A stretch of DNA of 64,000 bases from Dryomyza anilis (taxonomy: Eukaryota; Arthropoda; Insecta; Diptera; Dryomyzidae). The notes under the pieces are model-generated. The model had not been told where the DNA came from and did not search any database. It saw only the letters and a list, made by a program, of their open reading frames with translations. Shown here piece by piece: positions 1-10,800 of the stretch (positions are counted from its first letter, which is position 1; the number at the start of each line of letters is the position of its first letter). The stretch spans positions 118,805,593 to 118,869,592 of the forward strand of contig OX638130.1 in the NCBI GenBank assembly GCA_951804985.1, in the 5' to 3' direction. The position numbers and the translations under genes are program-made.

Positions 1-761
1 ATTTGTGACATTTTCAGAAAAACACGAAATACTTGTATATGGAAAAGAATAATTTAAAATGTTAAATGACAAATGGCGCCATCAGATTTAGCGTTTTTCA
101 TTCATATTTCAAAAATTACAGCACCCTGTAATTCAGATAATAAAAAGATTTGGAAAATGAATTGAATCACTTTGATACCCCCATTTTATGTATTTTATGA
201 ATATCTATAAGGCATATATTAAAAAAAATCAGATAAATATTTAATTGGATATACATTCTAGAGTTATAGATAAAATTGCATTAAAAATAATTTAAAAATT
301 ATCCATTTTTATACGAGATTCAATTTTTATACTCTATTTGATATGAAGACTTAGGGGATTTAGAAATATTTTGATATGCCTTCACCCAGAAAAAATTTCC
401 TCAAATCCCATTAAAATTGGTCAATAGGACAATTATTGATTTAATAGTATACAAAAAATAAATCTTTTCATATAAACTCAATGGCAATGTCATATTATTT
501 TCCGATTAAAATAATAATTTATCCAATTGACTATTTTTAATTGTAAAAAAACTATTATTTATATAGTATTTTTTTCTGGGTGTTGTACTGTAACACGCAA
601 TGTTGATTAAAATGTATCTGGTTAATTTTACCTTAAAACTTCGATTTTTGTTGAATTAAAACTCTGTTTTAAAATAATATTTAAATTTTTTTTAATTCTA
701 CACCATTTTTATAAAAAAATACAAAACTTATAAATAACATATACAATACATCAAAAATAAT
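1..761. other. Intergenic AT-rich DNA with a small inverted-repeat element
   Basis: No gene is visible. The stretch at about 384-577 is bounded by ACCCAGAAAAAA on the left and its inverse TTTTTTCTGGGT on the right, so it looks like a roughly 195-bp non-autonomous element. The remainder is unstructured AT-rich sequence downstream of the THEM6-like gene. Confidence 0.4.
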
Positions 762-2950
762 TTATTTATCCTTGCGCAATTTCTGACTGGACAATTCGAT
801 GGCATCCAGCCACAACTTCAGCTCTTGCGGCATTTCTGGGCGCTGCTTTGCCTCCGGGAAGCTGCCGAGCACCTCCAAAACATTGCAATTGGTGATGCAC
901 TGCTTCGAGAGGGCAACTGCACGCACAAAACCATCGGACAACGTAACGAACTGCTGCTCCAAGTAGATGGCTTTGTCGTCCCACCAAATCAACTTGGTCT
1001 GTATTTTGTATGGATGAAAAATGGGAATCGTGCGACGGTAGCGTACACTAGAAGCACCCTGAACGGCGCCGCCATTACGTTGTTTCACCTGCTCGTAGAG
1101 GCCGGTCAGAGCGTAGAAATGGAAGCGGGCAAAGTCCAACTCGCGCAAGTAACGTGCATTGTTCATGTGACGTATGAAAATGTCGACATCTTGCGAGGTG
1201 CAGAGACCTATGAAGAGTTTTTAAGATGAGAATTAATATTGAATGAAGGAGTACAAGGTATGAAATTAAAGGTTTTAAATGCAATAAAGTACCAATATTT
1301 TCAATTGACTATAAACTCAAAATAATAGAATTAATCAAATTAGATATTTTGTAGGAAATGTTTCATCTTCCGTTTATATTTCGATCTATATTATGCGTGA
1401 ACATTTCGGATTATAGAAAATTCTTCCCTTAGAAAATTCTTTTCTCACAAATTCTTCCCCGAGACAATTCTTTCCCGATACTAATCATCCTCCGGACAAA
1501 ACTTCCCCAAAACATAGCTTTTTCACAATTCTACCCTAAGACATTTTTTTAAATAATAATAGTTTGGCACTACAGTCCAGTAAGAACTTAGGCCGAGCTC
1601 TCTCACCATTTTGAGCTGTGCGTGTAATATTTCTACTCAAAGTGGTGGGACCTACAAGTTTATTGCCGAATTGCCGAATGGCGGTGAGAGCTTTTTCATA
1701 GGCAATGTTTTACTCTCGTAGGTTTGCCATTTACTGCGGAGAGGTAGCGCGGTATAGAAAAATGTTTCTCTGAAAAGATGTTGTTAGCCCCAGTCCAGGC
1801 TTGAACCGGGGACCTTTCGGCTCGCAGTCCAACGCTCCAACGCACTGAGCTACCGCGGTACAATTTTTTACCTTCCAATAATTTCTACTTTCTCGATTCA
1901 CTTTTTTCCGGACAAATATTCTCTGGATATTTCTTCCCCGAGACAATCCTTCCGGAACTAACTTATCCCGTGAAAATTATTCTCTGAGAAAAATCTTATT
2001 CTATTCTTCGCGGAAATAATTCTTTCCAGAGACAATCCTTTCCCTGAAAAATTATTCTCCTATATAATTCTTCCCGGACAATTACTCTCAATTAATATTT
2101 TTATCGAGACATTTCTTCCTCGAGACAATTCTTCCCGAAAACATCTCTGAATATTTTTTTTGATATAGGATTAATTGTCTTGGTGTAGAATTTTCAATGG
2201 AAAAGATTTTCTATCGAGGAAGAATTGGTCGAAGAAAAAATTGTATAGTCAGATCGTTCTATTTCAAGACGTACTTATAGCGTATTGATCTATGATCTTT
2301 TTTATCTCATAACCCAAGCATTTACAAGACCATGTCTGATCATGTCTACCCTAATAGGGTGATCATGTCTACCCCAATAGAGTTTATTCTTGTTACCGAG
2401 AAATATCGGAAAAATTAATAATTTTTTAACTTACCGTAAATGGTTGTGGTGTCGGTGACCTTGCGCTTACGCTGAAACAGTCGCCCCGCGAGCACCGTAA
2501 AAACGCAACGTATAAAGTAGTTGACATCCCAGATGACGTATAAGATGAGCGCCAAAACCAACCACGACATGTTGAATGCAACTGCAAAGATACCGTGTTA
2601 CGGTTATTGTTTATTACGAGACTTGTGAAAGCGAAAGCTATGTTTGGTTGATAATCATTTGTTATTTCAAATAAAAATATTCCATCGATCTTGTGTTATA
2701 TTGACTTTGTATTCATTATTCATTATGCAATTAAGTGATTTTTATTTTAATTTATGCTTAAACGATTTTTATTTTTAATTTGCGAAACACTGCAGCACAG
2801 AGGTTACTGTTTGACTTTTGCATAGCCATTTAAACAGCTACGAAATGCTTCCGTCCGTCCGCACATCAGACACTCACCTTTTTCACGATAATCGAAGAAA
2901 ACCGCGCACACCTCGGCGAACGACAGCAATTTAAAGACTAAAGACTTCAT
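762..2950 (-). CDS. THEM6-like hotdog-fold protein (thioesterase superfamily member 6 family)
   Basis: I join three exons on the minus strand: 2878-2950, 2435-2581 and 762-1207. They have GT donors, AG acceptors and matching phases, and give 221 aa. Residues about 30-58 form a hydrophobic membrane segment ([13 protein letters not shown]...). The motif [16 protein letters not shown] near residues 87-102 is the signature of the THEM6 family, whose members are about 200 aa and carry a hotdog (4HBT-type) fold. Family members are membrane-associated proteins of uncertain substrate, so thioesterase activity is only implied by fold. The Met at 2950 gives the longest open frame. A second in-frame Met at 2570 starts directly at the membrane segment and could be used instead. 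A possible polyadenylation signal AATAAA overlaps the region just past the stop. The 1.2 kb second intron holds a minisatellite and a SINE. Confidence 0.88.
1395..2215. repeat. Degenerate minisatellite (TTCTTCCCCGAGACAA-like) split by a SINE
   Basis: Inside the THEM6-like intron, variants of TTCTTCCCCGAGACAA recur about every 20-30 bp at 1395-1545 and again at about 1880-2215. The SINE at 1551-1862 interrupts the array. Both halves share the same unit, so the SINE most simply inserted into a pre-existing array. Confidence 0.6.
1551..1862 (-). mobile_element. tRNA-derived SINE, head type A (copy S1)
   Basis: On the minus strand the element begins with a tRNA-like head starting about CCGCGGTAGCTCAGTGCG (box A-like), followed by GGTTCAAGCC, a good match to the RNA polymerase III B box. 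A roughly 200-bp body shared with the other copies follows, and the element ends in an (ATT)n tail, read as AATAATAAT on the plus strand at 1551-1562. This is full length, about 310 bp. Confidence 0.8.
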
Positions 2951-4063
2951 TCACCTCAAATCATTATCAGGTAAACTTGGAAAGTTGAGCGGAAACCGAA
3001 GAGCTTTCTTTTGTTGAGCTTTTTTTAGTGCTTCTCTGACGATCGCTCTGTTGGGGGGGGTTTCTCTCTGGCGGTGCAAAGACCAGAAATTCTCAAAAAA
3101 AAAGACTAATGTTATGACAGATAGATAACTATTATTATTATGTTATAAAAATCAGTATATTGGTTATAGTAGGTACACAGAAAAAAGATTAATCAATATG
3201 ATGAATTTATTCATAAATATTATGTATTTTTTAACTAACTGCCAGATTCATCATATTGATAACACCGTTCATTAAATGACATATTGATGAATACATACAT
3301 TATATATATGAAATTATTCGTACTATCGAACATCATAGTGAAGAACGAAATATTCAATACAATGAATTTGACTCGTCATATTGATGAATTTGTTCATAAT
3401 ATTTATGAAATCAATATCTCAGAAACTAGATTGAATATGATAAAACTGACTTTATTTTAGAAATCAGAGTTACATATATATTCAGGAATTATTACAACTT
3501 TTACTGTAGAAAAAAAAATTTTTTTCTATACAAAAATAAATAAAAATTTAGAAAATTATTTTTTAAAATATGATGCAGTCAAAATACCATCTTGAAATTT
3601 GGCATGAACATTTATAATAAATTGACGAAAACTGAGGATTTTTTTCAGAATTTTAAAAAGGGTCCTTTTTAAGGACATAAATTTTGAGGTGCAAGGATAA
3701 TGACCACGGACACCATGTTCACGTTTAGAAGTTACAACTTAATTTTTCTGAAAGCCTGTTCTATTAGCTTTAAAACGAGCCATCAACGGAGCATTTCTAG
3801 TTTAAGAGATATTTAAATATAAACAACGATACAAAAGTGAGTTTTGGCCCATTTTTTTTAACTTTGAGTCACTGTATCTCTGGAAGTAGTAGGCGAAAAA
3901 TATCACACCATGTCACAATAAAAAGATTTTTTTTTTAAATTATAAAAAAATAAAAAAAAAATTGGTCAGTACATATCTGGATACCCTTTATCAGTTGCCC
4001 AAATTTTATTGAAATCCAAAAGGTAATATAGATAGAACTCGCACACACCCTAAATCCATATTT
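2951..4063. other. Intergenic region with repeated CATATTGATGAAT motifs
   Basis: No gene is supported. Between about 3172 and 3430 the motif CATATTGATGAAT and its inverse recur several times, beginning next to ACACAGAAAAAA, a terminus also seen on the element at 10588-11532. A right end was not found. Sequence at 4036-4050 (CTCGCACACACCCT) is a solitary inverted end of the element that starts at 4064. Confidence 0.4.
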
Positions 4064-4307
4064 AGGGTGTGTTCGAGTTCGACTAAATTGCTGACTAAAC
4101 TAAATTGTACGGGTTTTCATTCGATCGCCATTCGGTAACCGGTAATTGTTAAAGTCCCTAATAAATCAATTATGATAGGTCTATTATCTGTCATCCAATT
4201 TAAATAGATTTAATTTGCTCAAAAATTTGCTAACTTGAAAAGTAAGCGCTGCATTACCGACAAATTTTAATTTACTCTGCAATTAAGTCGAACTCAAAAC
4301 TCACCCT
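4064..4307. mobile_element. MITE-like element with AGGGTGTG ends (copy i)
   Basis: The left end is AGGGTGTGTTCGAGTTCGAC and the right end is close to its inverse, GTCGAACTC...CACCCT. The interior contains the paired blocks GGTAACCGGTAATTG and GCATTACCGACAAATTTTA. Related copies lie at 21628-21865 and, truncated, at 41350-41550. There is no coding capacity. Confidence 0.7.
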
Positions 4308-5017
4308 AAATGCCAATAATTTCTTAATATACAAACTCTTAGTACACAGTTTTACTAGATTTAAAAAAAAAACTATCTGCCTTGTGAATTTTTTTTTTTT
4401 TTTTTTATTTTTAAAGAAAACGCTGCTAGACTGCGACGTGCATCAGCTTAAAGGATTTCGAATTAACAACTGAAAATTCTGATATATTTGGAGTAGATTC
4501 AGATATTTTTTTGGCATATTTGAAAAATTCTGATACATTATAATCATTATTATTTGAAATTACTAATGTTTGAATATTTTTAGCTTAAAACGTTTACCGA
4601 CACCTTTAGCAAGTATCACAACCACAGGAACTGCTATATCGTCATGAACACTTACGGGGTGAATAGATCAATAAGAGTTGCCACTGAATTTAATAGTTCA
4701 ACTTTTTACATGAAACATTTTAGAAATGATCGTGAAGAAATGTTAAATAATGTTGGATGATAAAATTAGTCGCATATAATAGAGCTTGTGAATTTTCGTC
4801 ATTTTACACATTTTTTTTTTGTGGAAATATCGGCTATTTTTCGTCCAATATTCGTTTACAAGACAATGTTAATAATTTCCATAAATAATAAATACATCTA
4901 CGACCACTTATGGGACCTTCTTTTGTAGGGAAGTTGTAAACTCGGACGGTTATATATTTTGTATGGCTTCGAATGGAATGGTGATATTGAACCCAATTAC
5001 AAAGACATGCCAAACCT
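4308..5017. other. Intergenic AT-rich DNA, nothing recognised
   Basis: There is a poly-T run near 4388-4407 and otherwise unstructured AT-rich sequence. I see no convincing exon or repeat boundary here. Confidence 0.4.
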
Positions 5018-7641
5018 GGTTGCCACTCTTGGTAACTTACAGCCAAAATTGGTAACTATTTGTCAGCTTGGTAACTTTTTAATTATTTTGGTAACTTTTT
5101 GATAGGACAATAATAAATGAAATATTTTAAAAATATATAAAAATATAATGCTTAATTTTCGTATTCTTATTGAATCGAAAATTAGAGAAATTTCATTGTT
5201 ATTATTTGAAATGAAAATAGGAGTAGAAAATATGTAGCAGAGGTAACTCTATTGGCAAGTTTGGAGTGAATTATTATGCAACACTGCGCATTGTTTTATT
5301 AAGGTTATTCACGAAACGGAGCAGTTGCGATGTAGGGTAGCAGTTTTGTCAAGTAGCAGATGTACATTAACAAAATACATTGGTGGCAAAAAAAATATAT
5401 CTGCTAATCTACTTCGCGAAAAGCTTGAGTTTACTTCGTGGTACTTTTGTAGTTTTTAGTAATGCTGAATTTATTACTTTTGGGTACTTGATATTACAGA
5501 CAGTGTTTGATTATTGAATTGAAATTTACCAAAATGCATTATATTTAAATGAAAATATATATTTTTAATGAATATGTAGATATATGCATGTGAATAAAAA
5601 AGAAATGATGTTTTAACAATAAATATTAACGACTTCCTTTATAAGGTATGAGTTTTTTTCTTAAATCGACATCACTAATCTAATTTGTTTACTTTGTTTA
5701 CTTTGTTTAAATTATAATAAATTGATATGAGATATTGAATTAAAAATAAGTTACAAAAGCCGTACTTACACTAAGAAAACAGAATGTTTATGAGAGTGTT
5801 GCTACAACTAAAATACTACTCACTTTAACAATCCAATATGCAGGAAATACAAATAAATTTGCAACAAATATTTAAATATTTTGTAAGCATCACATATTTT
5901 GTATTATTTGTGAGATGTTTCTAATAAACATGACGAAAAATGTCATATTTGTGGTAGATTCACTGCAACTACTAGAAAAATATGTAGTATTGCTGCAAAT
6001 ATTCACATATTCCACAGATATTTATGCTTTTTTAGCAAAACTATTAATATTGACTAAATATCACAAAAAGTGTTAAATATTTGACTTGAGTAATTTGCAA
6101 CTGCATTGATGCTTAAGGCTCTAATACTTTTCAGCCATCTTTCGTTTTCTTAGTGTATATATTGTATATGGCCAATAAGCAATAAATCTAAAATTTTAAT
6201 CATACAATTTTAATGAAACATTGGTACATCAAATTGAAAACTACCATACTACACAAATATGAAATAAGTGTGTTAACGAAATATGATACAATTCTACAAT
6301 ACTGCTAATGTACATCGGCAACTGCTCCGTTTCGTTAATACCATTATTATTTTGTAAATTAATGGCGTCATTATTGCAGTTTTAAATTTGAGTTTCTTTG
6401 AGTTTTAAGTTTCTGGGTTTCTACATGGCTAAGGAACAGATTAAATAAAATAATACATTTGTTTTTTATAGGGTGTAAACTAAATTATAATTTAAATTAT
6501 ATTTAATCATGATCATTAATCATTAATACATTTTGTGATTAATTAGTAATTTAAAAAATCCAAGACTCACTGAACTCGAACATATTTCAAGCAAAATTAC
6601 AGCAACCCCAACTAGAACAAAATACGAAATATTATCTTTGTGACTATCGTTTTTCAGGGAACTTAAAGGTTATTACAAAAGTTATCTATTAAGCATCGAT
6701 ATATCAGAAAGGTAACTTTTTAAAGTAAACAAATTGGAATAATACCCACATAGTGGGTATACTTCAAAGTTGGCATTAGTTTTTTTTTGCTGCGTCATAC
6801 AGTTTGCTGTTAGCGTTTTGTGCCCCGTGTATGTTGTGTGGACAAAAATGTCCTATTGATAGTAAAAATATTAACCGCGTCGAGTAAATTGCGTTTATGA
6901 ATCGCTACAAAATCGGGTCTATGAATTTGAAAATGTTCGTGAGCAGTTACTTACTGCAGGCGCCATTCTACCGTGTGAGGAGGTGTCTCAGGACGTGACT
7001 GTGGCAGTGACAAACAGTGCAGCTAAAATAATTTCAAATAAAAATGCATTTAAATTTAAAACATAGTTTTTGGTTTTTCATTATTATTGTTTATTTTTAT
7101 ATATATATGATGTGTATTAGTTTGTCATTTCATTATTTCGATCAATTTTGATAATAATTTGTTGTCATATTTTACATGTGTATTGGTAGTTAAAAGAGTT
7201 AACTAAAAGCTGCATTTAAGCTATCTTATTGGCTGTCTAGAGGACAAATTTCTGATGATGGATTTTAATAGTTGACTTAAACAGAACTTTTTAGAGAGCT
7301 AAAAGTCAACAAAGAGGCGGACATTCGTAAGTCTTTCAGATACCTTTTTGATCACTTTTTCGACAACATTCGGATATCGTTAACTTTTTAAAGATAGCAT
7401 AAAGTTATGTTTTGGGCATCGATTGTCTGGTTGGGACATGATAATATTTATATACAGTGATGAAGGGGAAAAAGTAAAAAAAAGCCAGAAAATTTCGGAA
7501 GGAAGGAAATTTCTTGCTTAGAAGACAGAGGCGGCAGATCCTCTTGCCAATTTATATTTATTCAATAAAAAAATATATTTAAAAATATTGGTAACTTTTT
7601 TGGGTATTCTGGTAGGCAAAATTCATTCCGAGTGGCAACCA
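5018..7641. mobile_element. Possible 2.6-kb element bounded by GGTTGCCACTC inverted ends
   Basis: GGTTGCCACTC at 5018 is mirrored by GAGTGGCAACC at 7631-7641. Repeats of TTGGTAACTTTTT lie inside the left end (about 5030-5100), near 6715 and next to the right end (about 7590). The perfect terminal repeat is only 11 bp and no target duplication is clear, so this is a tentative call. No intact transposase was found. A second element (5307-6341) is nested inside. Confidence 0.4.
5307..6341. mobile_element. Nested TIR element with ACGAAACGGAGCAGTTGC ends
   Basis: ACGAAACGGAGCAGTTGC near 5313-5330 is mirrored by GCAACTGCTCCGTTTCGT near 6318-6336. The homology continues inward (GATGTACATTAGCAG-like). 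The interior is AT-rich and non-coding, so this is a non-autonomous DNA transposon of about 1 kb. Confidence 0.68.
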
Positions 7642-7895
7642 TAACACAACTCACCACTCCATTGAATGTTTGTTAACATTGAAACTTAGCAAGCCTGGTT
7701 GCACTGCTTTACCATCCACGATCTTTCGTCAAAAAAAAGACAGCTGAATTTAGAGCGATTGTGGTGAATTCATAGTTGGTTTCAATTATTTCTTGCAGTA
7801 GACTGAGTTGCTAATTAGATTTTATTATTTACAAAGCAGTTATTTTTTATTTGCATTAAAAAATTGTTTATTTTTAAAGTATTTTATTAAGCACA
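7642..7895 (+). other. 5' flank of the Ly-6 gene
   Basis: This region must contain the promoter and 5' leader of the gene starting at 7896. I cannot place a TATA box or a transcription start with confidence. Confidence 0.35.
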
Positions 7896-10800
7896 ATGCA
7901 AAAATATATAATATGTTTAACTGTGATATTTGTGGCGTTTGGCTGCATGCAACAGGCCCAAGGTAGGTGCATCCGTCAGCAGTAGCAGCCGCACGTTCGT
8001 GGCCCAAGTCTTTTGTTTGCCATACATATTTCCTACTATTTGTTTTAGTTGTTTGTTTGCTTGTGTGCGTGTGTTTGGTAAAGTATTTATGCTGTATTTA
8101 ATTAATTTCACTCGTTGTTTTCAATCAGCATTTGTCATCAAATTCCAGTTAATTTGTTCTTGTGATTTGACATTTAACTTTTCAACGAACACAACACACT
8201 GCACAACTATGTTAATTAATACAAACTACTTGTGGAATGTCTTGAAATTATTTTTATTTTGCAGCTCTTCTACGTCGCTGCTACTCCTGCAGATCGCGTG
8301 GCGAACTGGGCAGCTGCAAGGATCCCTTCAACTTTAATTCCACAGACGCAGAACGAGAGCCAGGTCTTGAGGCGATACCCTGTGCCTCCGGTTGGTGTGG
8401 CAAGGTGATCGAGGGTGGAGGCGCCTATGCGGCAGACGGTAAGATGTGCGAATGAATTAATATAAAATTTGAATTAAAGAAAATGTAGTGGAATTAAGTT
8501 TTTATTTAAATTAAAAATATTTATGGGAACAAATTTTTATTTTATAATAATTTAATTTTAAATAATACGTTCAAAAATCCATATATTCTAAAAGTATGTA
8601 AATAATAAAATATATTGGTGTTTTTTTTTTTTTCAATTATTATTTTAATTGATTTATATTTTTTGATCAAAAATAAAAAATTAGGTTTGAGCTTTGTGCG
8701 TAATAATAAATATTATAAAACATATTTAGCGTATTCACAGTTCATCGTATTTTAGTATGGTATTCGTACCATGTAGTATATATACGATACAATAACACAG
8801 AAACGTCAATTTCTTGTTGCATCCCTTATTCAAGTGAAATACCACAAGCAGTGTGACCAGAAGCTGTATAAGAAATATTCTTTTACTACCAAAAAATGCA
8901 ATATAAATATTCCACTATCAAATTTTATATTCCACTTTCATAATATCTATTAATGCCATATCAATATTTTTGTTAGATATGTTTATGCAATATTTTTAAT
9001 AAAATGAATATATAAAAATTATAAATTGAACATGAAAAATTTATAATAATTTAATAATTATAAACATAAGTTTAAAAAAATGTTAATCTGAATAATATAC
9101 ATCGCTAAATTCCTTATATAATTGACACCAGAAAAAATTATTTTGCAACTATATTGACCTAGATATCAGCATTCCAATCAACAAAAACTATTTATTTTTG
9201 AAGTATCACAATTTTGCAAAATTTCTAAAAAAATAACCAGTATAAAATTTTTAATTCCAATAATATAAAAGTTACAAATTAAAAACGATCACTCTAGACT
9301 AAGAAAATTTGTGACAAATTTTAAGTTTTTTTGAAAAATTTTCAAAAATTAAATTTGTATTTAATGAATAAATGAATATTAATTTTAAAATTTTGTTTTG
9401 ACTGTTAAATTGTGGTTTTGAATCTAAAAAAAAGGATTCTACGCATACCTTGATATTTATAGAATTGTTTATGATATTTTTTAAATGTTCAATTTTGTTA
9501 TGATTTATAAACTGAACTTCACTAAGCTTATTCTAATAAATAAGAACATTATATAAAAATTAGAGAGTGATCGTACCTTTAAGTATTTGTATCATGGTAT
9601 ATTTGAAATTACCAAAAATTTGTAAAATGAATACCAAAAAATAGAACTCGCTACACAAACAACAGAATTAGTACAAAAAATAACGCATAACTCTATTAAA
9701 TGAAGAATAACTAAATTACTTATAAAAGGAAAGAGGAAATACAATTTAAAATAAGAATTATATTTAAAGACATTATATTTAAAGGACAATTTATTTAAAG
9801 GACAAATAGTGCATATAAAATGTTAATTTATTTGTTTTTCTTTTGAAATCGAGGAATACTTCAAAAAATATTTCAAAAAATTTCAAAAAATTCTAATTTT
9901 ATAAGAATCAACGAAATATTTTAGCAAGCAGAAAAGTAATACTTACAGTTCAATTGCCGTACTGTCGTATTCGTACAATGTCGTACCAATACCTTGAAAC
10001 TGTGAATACGCTAAATATTTCAACGAATTACAGGAGTGAACACCTTCCATGACACCCAGCTTAAGGTGGTGATATCTGACTTATTTTGTTCAGTGGTCGA
10101 AAGCAAAATTTAATGAAAAATATTTTAAAATACTAATCCACGAAGTTCTTTTCATTTAGTTGGTGATTTTGATGCTATATGTACAAATAGCATCAATAAT
10201 TCATGAATGTAATGAAAACAAAAATACCAAAATAAATTGATAATAACTCATTCTTTATTTTTTTTTTAAATGCTGTCAATTTACATAAAAAAAGTCAAGA
10301 GTTTAATGCATAAAAATATAAATATATTTTCTATCATATGATGATGCAGAAAAGCAATATATACCTTTTGTCTTACAATGTGACATAAATGTAGTTTGGG
10401 TCACAAATTTGTTTATTCTTGTTACAAATATTAAAAAAACTGGAGCCAATCAACTTTAAGATTAAGAAATGTATTAAGTGTGAAGAATTGTTTGATCTAA
10501 GTGACAAATTTATAAAAGTAGAATCGAAACGTAAATGTAAAGTAGTAACTTGAACCCATGAGGGCGAGTACATGATAGAGAAAATAGCTACACAGAAAAA
10601 AATATTGTACGTATATATAACAATTGATATTAATAGCAAACAAAATCGAATTCCAATTAAAAATATGAATGTATTTACTAATTAATTAATTGTATTTACA
10701 CATTTTTTAATTAAAATATTAATAGGAATAAATTTTAATATAATTTCAATACAACTAAATCTTTAATAGTATTAATTACTTTTATTTGTTACTTTTGATT

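Noticed and set aside
825..1229. 134-codon plus-strand ORF
   Set aside because: It is antisense to the THEM6-like final exon, which has clear family motifs and splice junctions.
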